From Xylona heveae TC161 (Eukaryota; Ascomycota; Xylonomycetes; Xylonales; Xylonaceae): a stretch of 64,000 nt of DNA. Both the position numbers and the translations under genes were made by a program. Location: NCBI RefSeq assembly GCF_001619985.1, contig NW_017264193.1, positions 2,423,726 through 2,487,725 of the forward strand, written 5' to 3'. The notes under the pieces were generated by a model. It made no database searches. It was given only the letters and a program-made list of their open reading frames with translations, and had not been told where the DNA came from. Below, piece by piece: positions 54,273 to 64,000 of the stretch (the stretch's first letter is position 1; each line of letters starts with the position of its first letter).

Positions 54273-54715
54273 GAGCAGTTTGGCTAGAGGACAGGATGCC
54301 GCGAAAACCGCGCCATTGTTTGATTATAAAAAGATCTTTGCAGTTTAGACAGCGAGGGACAATTTTCATGTGTTATTTGATCATGTCATTGTGAATTTAG
54401 AACAGCACCGATGTGGGTCATGAGGGCAAAAGAAATAATTGAAATTGAGGGAAAGGGAAAAAAGAGAATTAAAAGATGTGAACTGTTACTGCCTGAAACA
54501 GTCCAGTATAATTCGTATATTCGTTGCAGATATCAAGCCAAGTTGGGCAAGACCAAACCATCAAGCACAAATAGCAAGTAGAAGAAAAGTCAACGCCAAA
54601 CGTTAGGAAAAGCTACGCCTTCGCTACGTCTCAGACCCGATTCCCAGTCCACCTAGCATAGGTCCTTGGACTCAGAAATTGAAATCAATTCGCACTGCAC
54701 AGAGGCCGTGGCAGA
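54273..54715. other. Convergent 3' spacer
   Basis: 443 bases between converging genes; A-rich, no gene supported. Confidence 0.5.
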
Positions 54716-55858
54716 TTAGTGCTTTCCAATGTGAAGCTTGTGCTTGATCTTCTCGCCCATGCCGTGTTTCTTGCCATTGCCATTTCCTTCGCCCGTCTCA
54801 TGAGCGCCAGTATCTGCGGCTTCGGGCTTGGCCGCACCAGCTCCATGGTGCACACCTTGTTCTTCAAGAAGGCCTGTATTCAGACATGTTAGATAATAGA
54901 TGCACAAATATTGGAGCAAGGGAAAAAGAGGAGGGGAGGAGTAAGAGGAGGAACTGGACAAGGGTAAAAGGATACGTACGATCTGCTTCTTTTCCAGCGC
55001 CAGGCTTAGTCGCATCAAAGTCACCTCCTTGGGACGCCAAACCCGTCGACTTGACGTACTTTTCGCCAGTTCCTTCGCCAGTGCTCTTTCCACCGGGCCC
55101 TTCTTCCTGCTCGCCGCCAGAGGGCTTCGAGCCAGAGTGCTTGCCCAGCGGGTCACCTGAGTGGTCCTCCTTCTGGCCGGTGGCCTTTTCAAAAAGGGCC
55201 TGTTTCTCTTGCTCGCTCTTGCTTTGACTTCCCGAAGAGGGTTCTTCAGTAGGTCGATCTCCACCTTGCTGCTTCTGCGTTGGCTGCTGGCCGCTGCTAG
55301 GTGAAGCTCCGACCGAGGGCTCAGCTGCGCCGATGCCGCCCGCGGGCGCCTTTTGGCCACGGTCCGAGGTTGATGCGGCATTGGAATCACTTGGGCGCTG
55401 ATCGGAAAATTTCGGGTCATCAGAGTGCAGGCCGGTTACGCCGGTCTTATCTTGCTGGTGCTCCGGTCGGATTTGGCCCGCAATGTTGGTCCCTTGACTT
55501 TGGCTACCAGAAGATGGAATGCCAGGTTGAAGCCCAGTGCCAGTGCTGCCAGAGGTTGGTCCGGGGTTGGAGCTACCTGCGTCAGGGCCGGCAGAGCCAG
55601 ATTGGCCTAGAACGAAGAGGATCGTTAGTCAACTATTCTCAAGAGGACTTATCATTCAAGAATTTGGCGATAAATAAAGGGAAATGAGGAAATGGATCTG
55701 GAGTTACCTTCAGCGTTTCCCCTGTCGTAGGGCGAGTCAGCAGTTCCTCGGCCCTGTTCGCCAGCCAGAGGCTCCTGGCCTGTCTCTGCGCTGGCATTAT
55801 TGTTTTCGCCCCAAATCGCCTTGCTGGCGGCGTTGGCAGCATTGGTGATGGTCTCCAT
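54716..55858 (-). CDS. LEA-like disordered stress-type protein
   Basis: Three exons (55708-55858, 54980-55606, 54716-54873) give 311 residues. The start METITNAANAASKAIWGENN is a short amphipathic helix also found, as I recall, in a group of Aspergillus hydrophilic proteins. Everything after it is very rich in Gly, Ser, Gln, Lys, Glu and Asp, almost without hydrophobic or aromatic residues, with short variable repeats such as SGSTGTG, GEQEEGPGGKSTGEGTGEK and ETGEGNGNGKK. The end GEKIKHKLHIGKH resembles the Lys-rich K-segment style of dehydrins. No signal peptide or membrane span. A role in desiccation, cold or osmotic stress is inferred only from composition. It has its own 1.2 kb upstream region. 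Confidence 0.75.
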
Positions 55859-57096
55859 GTTGGTGATTTTAAGTGTAGTTAAGATATGAGATTATATCCT
55901 GATATTGGTCGGAAGTGGGTGATTGGAGATCAAAGATGAAATGTGTCGAACTGAAATGTAAATGTCAGCCAAAAGTCAAATCAGGGTTTCTAGTGATGCA
56001 GGAGATGACGAATTGCTCCCAAAAAGTTCATTCACGGAGGCGGTGAAGCCAGATCGGAGATTTCAGTTCCGACAAGGTTTTGTGACAAAGACGTCAATAC
56101 GACGCAAACCTACATACCGTCTGGGATGAGCACAGGTCGAATAGAAACAGTTTCAGATCACAGGGTATCAAGGTATCAAGAGGAGTAATGAGAACGGTCA
56201 CAGAAGAGGGTTGAAAGATGAATACTGATTAATACGTGAATCTTTTAAAGGCGAGAGAATGTGGCAGCTCAAGCTTAAATTTACTGAAGTCGCAGTGGGA
56301 AGAAGGGCATAGAAATACAAGTTCACCAAGCTTTTGCCAAGTTCGGACTTGGTTGCCAGCGCGGGGCATTCGGAGAGGATGACATCTATCTACTTGAGCA
56401 ACTGATAATACCCAGGGCATATTACTCTAATACCCTTGATATCAGACATGATAAATGCAATTCCGGATGGGTTTTGACTTGTTTTGTCTTGTGTCTCCCG
56501 TCTCTCCGCACTACGTCATCATGTCACCTGCTGACATTCCTTTCCCCGGATTAGGAAGCACCAGCGAATCACATAAGGAAGGAGCATCTTGGCATCATCC
56601 AAATTATTTGCCGAGCAACTTTTGCCGAGGCGAAACGGGAAAGGGTCTACCGAAAATGGAAAGTGACCCTGTGAGAACATCTTGGGTTAAGGTGTAATAC
56701 GTGATGAGTGCAATTCATCAAGACTGTAGTCTTGACTCCCATATGCTCATTCTTACATCCTTTTATTCGGTATAATATACAAGGGCCATATAGGAGCACC
56801 ATATCCAATATATGCTCAATCGTATGCCAAAGAAAAAAAAAACAAAGCCCCGAAACCGCCGCCCTGAACTTTTCCCTCTCAGCCCATAACTCCAATGCCT
56901 CATTACCACTTCAAAGGGTAGAAGAATACCCACGTCAAAGGTCCGAAATTGTAAGATTATGCAAAAAAAAAAAAAAGGAAAAGGAATAAACACCATGCAC
57001 AATAAGTTTCCTGCCGTCCACAACTCCTAACAGAACAAAAGACCAGAGCGAATAAGAGAGGAGAAAAGTGGAGGGTCCAACCATAATATGAGAAGT
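55859..57096. promoter_or_regulatory. Long upstream region of the LEA-like gene
   Basis: 1238 bases between the LEA-like start and the MIP1 stop, both on the minus strand. No gene supported. Short A runs (about 56831 and 56962) give spurious open frames. Length suggests a promoter with more regulation than its housekeeping neighbours (inference). Confidence 0.45.
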
Positions 57097-60000
57097 CTAT
57101 GCGCGCCCAGCAACCCGCTGTCGAAATGTATTTTGTTTCAAGGGCTGCCACGACTTGGTCTTGCCATTTGTCCAGGTCGGAGACGGTCTGTGCGCCCAGG
57201 GTCCTACTTCAAACAGCTCGACCGTCTGAGGTGGCGGCACTGGAACCGTCTTTCCAGGCCGAGAGATCGATCTGGCAGGGCTGGGAGCTGGCCGACTTGA
57301 TTTGATAATTTCTCGAAGTTCTTTGTCGTCACCCGTGATCTGTGCTTTGAGAAAGTTCAGGTTATAAGTCGTCTGAAGGCTGGCCATGACTGGTTGGCGA
57401 GGAGTATATGAAAATCGATCAACCTGCGGAGGATCCAAAGGTTTCGTAGCAGGATCGAGAAGGGACGCTTCGCCCTTGTCGAGGAGTTGAACAATGTCAA
57501 GTGACTCTCCTGGCAGAATCTTGTTCGGATTTGAGGGCGTAACGCAGTCCATATCCACCTCTTTTCGCAGGACGTGGTCGATGTCGATGGCGGAAAAGTA
57601 TGCGCAGCATTGAGGGAGATCGTCAATGCCCATCTGCTGAGAAAACATGGCCCGCGTCCACACATTTGCTACCTGCAACGCCATCGCGGCCTTATACTTG
57701 TCCTCTTCTTTGACGAGATATCGAATCTCGTCGTGCACCGTGATTGCCAATCGCGCATCGAGGTTATATAGACGGATCAAGTAGTCCATGGAGACGATGA
57801 GAAGGTGGAGATAGTCGACGCCAGAAGATTGAATGGCCCAGTTGATACGCGAAGTCATGAAGCCTCCCTTGTTGATAAATCGTCGCATGAGTGCCTCCGT
57901 GATCCCAGCTCCCAAGACAGGCGTGCGTGGCCGCTCCTGTTCAGCAAACTCTTCGAGCTTGTTGAATACAAAAGACTCAGTGCCTCCTCGCCAAAAGGCT
58001 CGTTCATGCAGAAGTTTCCTTGATGTCTTCTGACCTTTGGTCTCTTTGTAAAGTTTGGAAGCAATCTCCGTAGTCTGCCTCTCGGAGAGCCCAGGGTTAA
58101 ATTGCCTGAGCAATGTCGCCGCAAACTTTAACCCTGCGCCGTAAATTCGTCCGTAGTTAAAGACCTTTGCGTCATTCCTAGAGATGCCCAAGATCTTTGC
58201 CGTTCTCGAGTGCAGGTCCGTGCCAGCTGCCTTTGTCCCTTCAAGCGTCATGAACCCAATAGCGTTGCCGCCGTGAATCCGAAACTGAGCGTCGCCAACA
58301 AGACTCGCAATCCAAAGTTCCTGGGAGTCAACGTCGGCCCCGACGAAACAATATCCGGGAGGCGCCTTGATCATGGACTTCAATTCCGATCCAACTCTGT
58401 TGGGTTTGGCATTACTGGCTGTCAGCCAGGTATTTTCGACGGCTCTTCGCGTGATTGTTCCCATGGGAATAATCTGGGGCAGAATGAACCCGACATCAGA
58501 AGGTGTCGTCTTGTTCGTTTGAGCAAGCGCTGCATCACCATTGTAGACGACCATTTGGGACTTGATTCGGTCTCTTGCGCTGATCCAGTATGAGCAGGAC
58601 GCATTCATCTGCAAAGCTTCTTTGGCATAGGAATATTCGGATGACAAATTTCCCTTTTCGAAATATTGCATGTAAGACTTTGCTAGTGGACTGCCGCAAC
58701 GAGCTTGCGGGCCGTCTTTGTGTGGAAGCTTGAAATACTTGTGCTTTCTGTCATCGCGTAGCTGAAGGTCAGTTTCATCGTTCATGTCACATTCGACGAC
58801 GGTTCGATCATTGTACATCATCGCTTCAGACATGGGCACCTGGAACGTCCAGCCATATTTGTCCGACCACACCAAAGGGTAACCGTCCCATGCTAGGCGC
58901 AAAAGAAGCGGCGCGATTCTTGTGCGTACAGTGAGGTTGATGGGGGCATCGTTAGTAGAGAAGAGATCCTTGTACCACTTGGGCATACCAGGCTTCTTCT
59001 GTCGGGCAGCCGGTCGTGGCGGATCATTCTTCCGTTTTCCTTTGACCATTTTGATCTCTTGACCCGACCAGTCCAGCTGGCGGTACCAAGGATCAGCGTT
59101 ATATTTCTCCGGCTGGTCTTTCACCTCGAGTGCTCTCTCGGTAAGCTCGATCAAGCGCCGCTCTACGGCGTCTGAAAGTCGGTGATAGGTGGCTTCGGCA
59201 TTTGCTATATATGAATCCCATGATTTGTTCACCGGAAGGATTTCTGCCGAGAGATGTCGTTGTGCAGCGAAGCTCACGGGATGAGGGCAGACTTCCAAAA
59301 AGTGAACAAAAACCTTCTTGAATACTCGATGCGTAATGGCGACATCTGCTGCACAATAGTCTAGAAGTTCATCTAGCCTTTCAACAACCCCATTTCGATC
59401 CAATTCTCCAAAGTATTCGCGCTGAGCCTTGTCAATGGTGACATCACAATGGAATTTGGCCACGTCTCGTAATGAGTTGACGGAGCTTCGGCCAACCCAC
59501 AACTCTTCTTCCTCTTCTGTCAACATTTTTGATTCGAGTAACGCCGCCAGTTCTGCCGAATTTGTCTCATGGGCAATCTTGTCCCGTAGCTCCTGGTTCT
59601 TTCTGTGCTTCATCCACGTGGGCCGCTGGCGGGAACACATTCCGTTGACCGCAACGTGTAATGACATGGTATCCAGAAATGCATTTTTCGTCTGCTTTAC
59701 ATCGTATTCTTCGAATATGCGAGCTCGATCGTATCCGATGTTGTGGCCGACGACAATCCTTGGATTGTTGGGGTCTCCAAGGGGAATCAGATGTCGGTCT
59801 GACTCGGATTCTCCGAGTAGCCAAGGCGATAACCATGCATACCAGGCCGTGGGGCTGACTGCGCAAGCCATGACTGCGAACGAGGTCTCCTTATAGAGAA
59901 CTTCGGTATCAAACGTGAGCATGGATTCGTTGGGCGCCTCGACCGGTTCTGTTCGTCCATCCGGGTAATATTTCGTCCAGCCACTCCTATGAATCCATTT

Positions 60001-60558
60001 ACGGGGCTTTGCTGGCGCATTGACTATTGCATACTCCTTTGCTTGAGACAGATAAGGCTCTGCGGCGTCCATCCCTAGCTTGTGAAAGTGTTCGTCTAAC
60101 GTCTGCCCTTGCAATGCCGGTAGGTCAAACGAGACCGGTGAAGGGTTGTCCTGATTCTTGCCAAGGAGGTCATGGCGATGGAGGTGATCTCTGGACAGTG
60201 CGACGAGCTCCGGGGGCGCAGGCGAAGAGGGTCCAGGGAAGAGCTGGGCATGGATGTGACTGCTTACTTGCTGCACGCCAATTTCATTGAAGCGGGCAGT
60301 TGATGGCTCTGCAACCAGAGTCAGCCGATTCCTTTTCGGGTTTATTCAGAATTCAAGGTCATGAATCATACTATTTAAGCTCTCTGTTTTGCGTGCATCA
60401 TCTGAAACCTTTACTGCAGCCTCCACCGCGAGATATCGCCGGGGTGGCTGACAAAAAGGGGATGCAACAGCTCTTTGCGCTGGTCGCCATGAAGCGCGTG
60501 CTGCGCCGTAAATGAGCTTCTCATGGCGGCAGAAGCCCCTCGAAATAAACATATTCAT
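57097..60558 (-). CDS. MIP1: Mitochondrial DNA polymerase gamma (MIP1)
   Basis: Two exons (60372-60558 and 57097-60308) give 1132 residues. This is the replicative polymerase of mitochondrial DNA (family A). The first exon reads MNMFISRGFCRHEKLIYGAA, an Arg-rich presequence; the intron (GTATGA donor, CTGAC branch, GCAG acceptor) restores PSTARFNEIGVQQVSSHIH. Exonuclease motifs: LTFDTEVLY, VVGHNIGYDRARIFEEY, YCAADVAITHRVF. Polymerase motifs: A, VGADVDSQELWIASLVGD; B, RNDAKVFNYGRIYGAG; C, AITVHDEIRYLV. The spacer region between the domains is present. The C-terminal extension (from about residue 970) is Pro-rich, as in other filamentous fungi. It is divergent from the RING gene at 60969. Confidence 0.95.
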
Positions 60559-60968
60559 CCAATCATAAGCATCAAGTCATATTGTTTGACCTCAACTGTT
60601 GGACTGGTGGCGAGAATACACAGCGCAGATGAAATTCACAAGCCATCAGCTTCGTCCAATTGTGACGTTCTCGTCGCAAAGCCCTCTGTTACGGTGAGCG
60701 AATCGGCACAATGATGCACTGCCGAAGGGGCATTACCCAAAAAGGAAATATTCAATCCTCACAACCCCAGAATCTCGACCGCACTTCTTCGCAGCTCGAA
60801 CATCTCTAGGGGGAAACTAGATTTTACTTTGCGTTTGGAGGAGACGACATGTTCTTGCTTATTCCCTCTGGATAAGTCTTATAATATACCAGCATGATAC
60901 CGTGACAGTCATAAATTGCAGCTCAACCCGCCATATTTTCATTGCACTGGTCCCACCCGCCTGCCACC
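60559..60968. promoter_or_regulatory. Divergent promoter of MIP1 and SLX8-like gene
   Basis: 410 bases between divergent starts of two genome-maintenance genes. No specific sites claimed. Confidence 0.5.
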
Positions 60969-62154
60969 ATGTCGGGACAAGAAAGCGGTCGCTTTCCATC
61001 GCAGCAATCGGGCGCTGACAGTCCTCTCAACCTTGGCTCAGGATCAGATGGTTGGACGACACCAAGCTCATCCAATGGCAGTTGGTGGCATTTGGATGAA
61101 CAGGAATCAAACTACCTCGACCCAAACTCAACCTCTTTTGAGTCCTACTCTTCTTCCATAGCACCTTCTTCCACATTTGCGAACGATCCCCGACCACGAG
61201 CTCAAATGCCTTATGACCCTATTTCTGGCCGTACCGCACGACCTTTGCCCTCATGGGGTTCTGCCAACGCTTCCGAATCTACTCAGAATAACTTTCAAGC
61301 CACCAATGGCCATGCCCGACACTCGCCGCGCCAAACAACAAACAGCCCTGAATCGCAACGGCAACGACACAATCTGCCCGCTTCACTCCCTCCGATCTCA
61401 TCACTAGCTTCAGCATCTAGCAGTGCCTCCTCGTCATCATCTTCCTTACAGCAGCCAGTTTCCGGGCCGTCGCGAGCAGCCGTTCATCCGCGCTTCAACG
61501 GCCAACCTCTTCCCGGTCGCGACATGCAGGGCTACGTCGATCTCACCGCCGACCAGTCATCTCCCAGTAGGGCACAAGAAATCCACAAGCGACAACGGGA
61601 CGCAGAGCAGTCCTCTGAAGCCGGCACTCCAAAACGCATCAAACCTTCGCGCCCCGAAGCAGATCATCTTCAAGACATAGAGGAAATAGACTTGCGAGAT
61701 GTCGACGATGAGCTCGGCCTGGCAGCGGCCTTGCAAAAACAGCGCGCAGATCAGGTTCTCGCTCAGAATCGAAAAGAAGGAGAAGCTCCACGGACGCTGA
61801 CGTCCTTGCAATGTGTCATTTGCATGGACGTCCCGACCGACTTGACCATTACGCATTGCGGTATGTCCCCTTTGTCTTTCATATCATGCCATCTGTGTTT
61901 TTACTGACAGGTTCTTTTTCTCTCTTGTGATAGGCCATCTCTTTTGTTACACCTGTTTAATGGAAGCGCTCATGGCAGGCGAACGACAAAGCGGAGGTGG
62001 ATCCGCCCCGTCTAGATGCCCCGTATGCAGAACCAGAGTACGGCGGAACCCGGTCGGCCGAGCCGGGAAAGAGGTGGTTCCGCTCGAGCTCAAAGTAATG
62101 AAGCGCAGCGACTACGACAAGAAGCGTCAAGAAACTTCAACTCCTCCTACATAG
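60969..62154 (+). CDS. SLX8/RNF4-like RING ubiquitin ligase
   Basis: Two exons (60969-61860 and 61934-62154) give 370 residues. The ATG at 60969 (ccaccATGTC) was chosen over an upstream non-ATG extension. The first 250 residues are disordered, Ser/Gln/Pro-rich, with GYVDLTADQSSP and an acidic IEEIDLRDVDDELGL stretch that could act as SUMO-interacting motifs. A C3HC4 RING follows: CVICMD, HCGHLFCYTC (split by the intron), then CPVCR. In yeast Slx8 and animal RNF4 this architecture gives a SUMO-targeted ubiquitin ligase in DNA repair. The assignment rests on layout and RING position; other small RING ligases are possible. A basic C-terminal tail ends the protein. Confidence 0.75.
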
Positions 62155-63492
62155 TCATTGATGCGTCGTTGTGGTTGCGGGCGGGGGCGGGGAAATGGAA
62201 GGGGACGTATTGCCTACTCTTCCTCTGCTCTGCATTTCATAGTCATTTGGTCGCTTTTACTATTCTCCATCCGCGACGTTTCTTGCATCAATCTCCTGGC
62301 TTGGGAAAGGGAATCTTTCATGGAGCACGCATTCCTGCATATATCTCGAATTACCTCCTTCTAGTCGGCGCAATCACCAAGTTTAAATAAGGGCGTGTCG
62401 GTCACGATTTACGAGCAAGTTTATAGTCATGGGTCATAGGTCGTAGGTCTTGCTGTGTATGGTGTAATGGAGCTGTTTTTTATTTTTTATTTTTTCTTTG
62501 TTTTTTTGGCGGGGGTGTATGCTTGCAAGCTGTGTTTACTTGCAAAGCTGGAGCGTCGTGTAAGGAGTCTCATGTTTTTCTGGTCCACTTTTTCGTTCCT
62601 TCTTCTTTTTTTTTTCTTTGTTTATTTTCACCTCTCATTTTCATTTCTTACTTTCTTATTATCCCCTTTGTTTGTTTTCATTTTTATGTTTTATTTTGGC
62701 TCTTTTATTTTTCTCCCACTTTCTTTATTTTTATTTTCTCTCCTCTTTTTTTCCATTTCTTTTCCCTTCTTTATTCAATTCCCTTTTCTTTTTCTCTCTC
62801 TTTTCTTATTCCGGCAAAGCATGACACCACGAGAGCATATATTTATTTTTCTGTTCGGAAGGCGCTGATTTTTTTCTTTTTCCCTGGCTCCTTTCCTCCT
62901 TTCTCCTTTATCCTTCCGGCATTCGTCCTTTTTCAATTCACAGACTCCAAGCCGGACAGTCCCTTTTAGATATACACAGATAAGTTACACTTTGCGCCTT
63001 CGCTGGATTTTGCTGGAATCGCTCATGTTGGCTTCAACGGTCCAAACTGGCTTCAACCCTGGCTAGTTATTTGGATGAGATGTTTTTAGATGAATCAGAT
63101 TACATTTCAGCTGAAACGTCATTGACTGAGTGGCTACTCGATGTTGGGAATGAGCATGACCAGCATGATGCATGTTTTTTGTTATTCTACGCTGTTGATG
63201 GTTGACAACATCGTGAAATCGTGGAATTGTGAAATTGTGAAATTGTGAGAATGTGGATTGTGGATTATATTGATACTAGTAGTGCTATAAGCTCGAGCTC
63301 TAAGGGGTCTATTTGATGCGTGTAAATGACATGACGCTTTAGAAAAAGAAGTCGTAAAGGGTGAGAGAGATCTGTCGCAGAGCAAGGTGATCATTTAAAG
63401 AAAAGAAAATATTGTCAAAGAAAGGAAAAGAGAGAAAGAGAAGAGAAGAGAAGAGAAGAGAAGAAGAAAAAGACAAGAGAAAAAAAAAAAAA

Positions 63493-63495
<3 letters not shown>

Positions 63496-63525
<30 letters not shown>

Positions 63526-63526
63526 C
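63496..63526. repeat. AAC trinucleotide microsatellite
   Basis: About ten AAC units in a row, directly after a run of about 17 A. Bordered by AGAAG-type and AAATA-type repeats. Confidence 0.85.
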
Positions 63527-63733
63527 GCCATGGCAGAATGCAGTATGAGCTAACAGACAAATTGGAAATTGAGCAGATGAGCAGATGAGCAAGAATCGAA
63601 ACCAAAATAAATAAAATAAAATAAAATAAAAAAAAAAAGGAAAAGCAGAGGATAAAAGCAAACTCCGCATACCAACACCTCATATACCCATAATATCCCA
63701 GCTCCTTGATCACCATACCCACATCACCAGTCG

Positions 63734-63844
63734 TTAATGCCTGTGCGCCTGTAGCCGACCCGAATTCTGGAGCACATGAACTTTGTCAAAGGGGCCAAAG
63801 TGACTGTTCTTGGTCCCCATTTTGAAACCGGTATAAGTGCAAAC
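63734..63844 (-). other. Possible terminal exon of a gene beyond the right edge
   Basis: On the minus strand a long pyrimidine tract ends in TTTAGCAG, a strong splice acceptor, just before 63844. It is followed by an open frame containing MGTKNSHFGPFDKVHV and ending at a stop at 63734-63736. This could be a last coding exon or part of a leader. I do not recognise the sequence. Confidence 0.3.
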
Positions 63845-64000
63845 TGCTAAATGAATAAATAGAAAAAGAAAAAGAAAAAGAAGAAAAGAGGGGAAGCAAA
63901 GCAAAAGCCAAAATATAACGAGGGAGAATAAACTAGAAGAATTATGAGCCAGTGTCGACAGTCATGCGTCTGGTACGAGCATGTCTGGCATCTCTCTTTC

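Larger units (their letters stand above)
62155..64000. other. Low-complexity 3' region and right window edge
   Basis: No complete gene. From about 62460 to 62960 the plus strand is strongly T/C-rich, with a nearly pure pyrimidine stretch at about 62585-62815. From about 63350 to 63650 it is purine-rich, with AGAAG repeats (63425-63470), an AAC array (63496-63526) and AAATA repeats (63605-63635). Long open frames here (Phe/Leu-rich) come from composition alone. Confidence 0.6.

Noticed and set aside
62455-62969. Phe/Leu-rich frames that look like multi-pass membrane proteins
   Set aside because: Three overlapping frames all give the same composition because the DNA is nearly pure T/C.
1-64000. 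tRNA, rRNA or CRISPR arrays
   Set aside because: No stretch showed a tRNA-like B-box with matching arms, no rRNA-like conserved blocks were seen, and no regularly spaced direct repeats occur.

Overview
The window is 64 kb of nuclear DNA from a filamentous ascomycete. Genes carry short spliceosomal introns (mostly 50-120 bases, GT...AG with CTAAC/CTGAC-like branch sites), intergenic spaces are compact, and every well-recognised protein is of fungal type. The protein flavour (DUF7719 protein, argB-type ornithine transcarbamylase, Alr/CorA transporter, SRPK-like kinase, LEA-like disordered protein) and short intergenic motifs such as TACGGAGTA point to Eurotiomycetes, probably Eurotiales. That placement is an inference. 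No tRNA, rRNA, CRISPR array or recognisable transposon was found. Splice joins were worked out by hand and checked for reading-frame continuity.

Layout. 1-1227: 5' part of an arrestin-type trafficking adaptor (LDB19/ART1-like), running off the left edge. 1228-7593: a 6.4 kb gene-free stretch with short GTAC-rich motifs. 7594-10790: a divergent pair encoding uracil-5-carboxylate decarboxylase and thymine 7-hydroxylase, the last enzymes of thymine salvage, with GATA-factor sites between them. 10946-28468: mainly core genes (an uncharacterised coiled-coil protein, a DUF7719 membrane protein, PIG-L/GPI12, a mitochondrial PPR-like protein, LSm3, a GTPBP1-like GTPase, a Zn2Cys6 regulator, a CorA/ALR Mg transporter). 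28469-33100: an accessory-looking island with a 33-base poly(G) run, a 5'-truncated AAA ATPase, degenerate coding scraps, an SRPK-like kinase and a 76-residue MADS-like protein. 33731-62154: core genes again (NDUFAF6-like protein, N-acetylglutamate synthase, a small coiled-coil protein, MRI1, GTR1, RAD5, TMA22, DPH6, ornithine carbamoyltransferase, a LEA-like protein, MIP1, SLX8-like RING protein). 62155-64000: low-complexity sequence, perhaps with the last exon of a gene beyond the right edge.

Themes. Many neighbours are divergent pairs sharing 250-900 base promoters (IDCase/T7H, DUF7719/GPI12, PPR/LSM3, ARG2/small protein, MRI1/GTR1, TMA22/DPH6, MIP1/SLX8). At least five products act in mitochondria (PPR-like protein, NDUFAF6, NAGS, OTC, DNA polymerase gamma). 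Two arginine-biosynthesis genes (ARG2 and argB) lie about 15 kb apart. The clearest functional unit is the thymine-salvage pair with its shared promoter.
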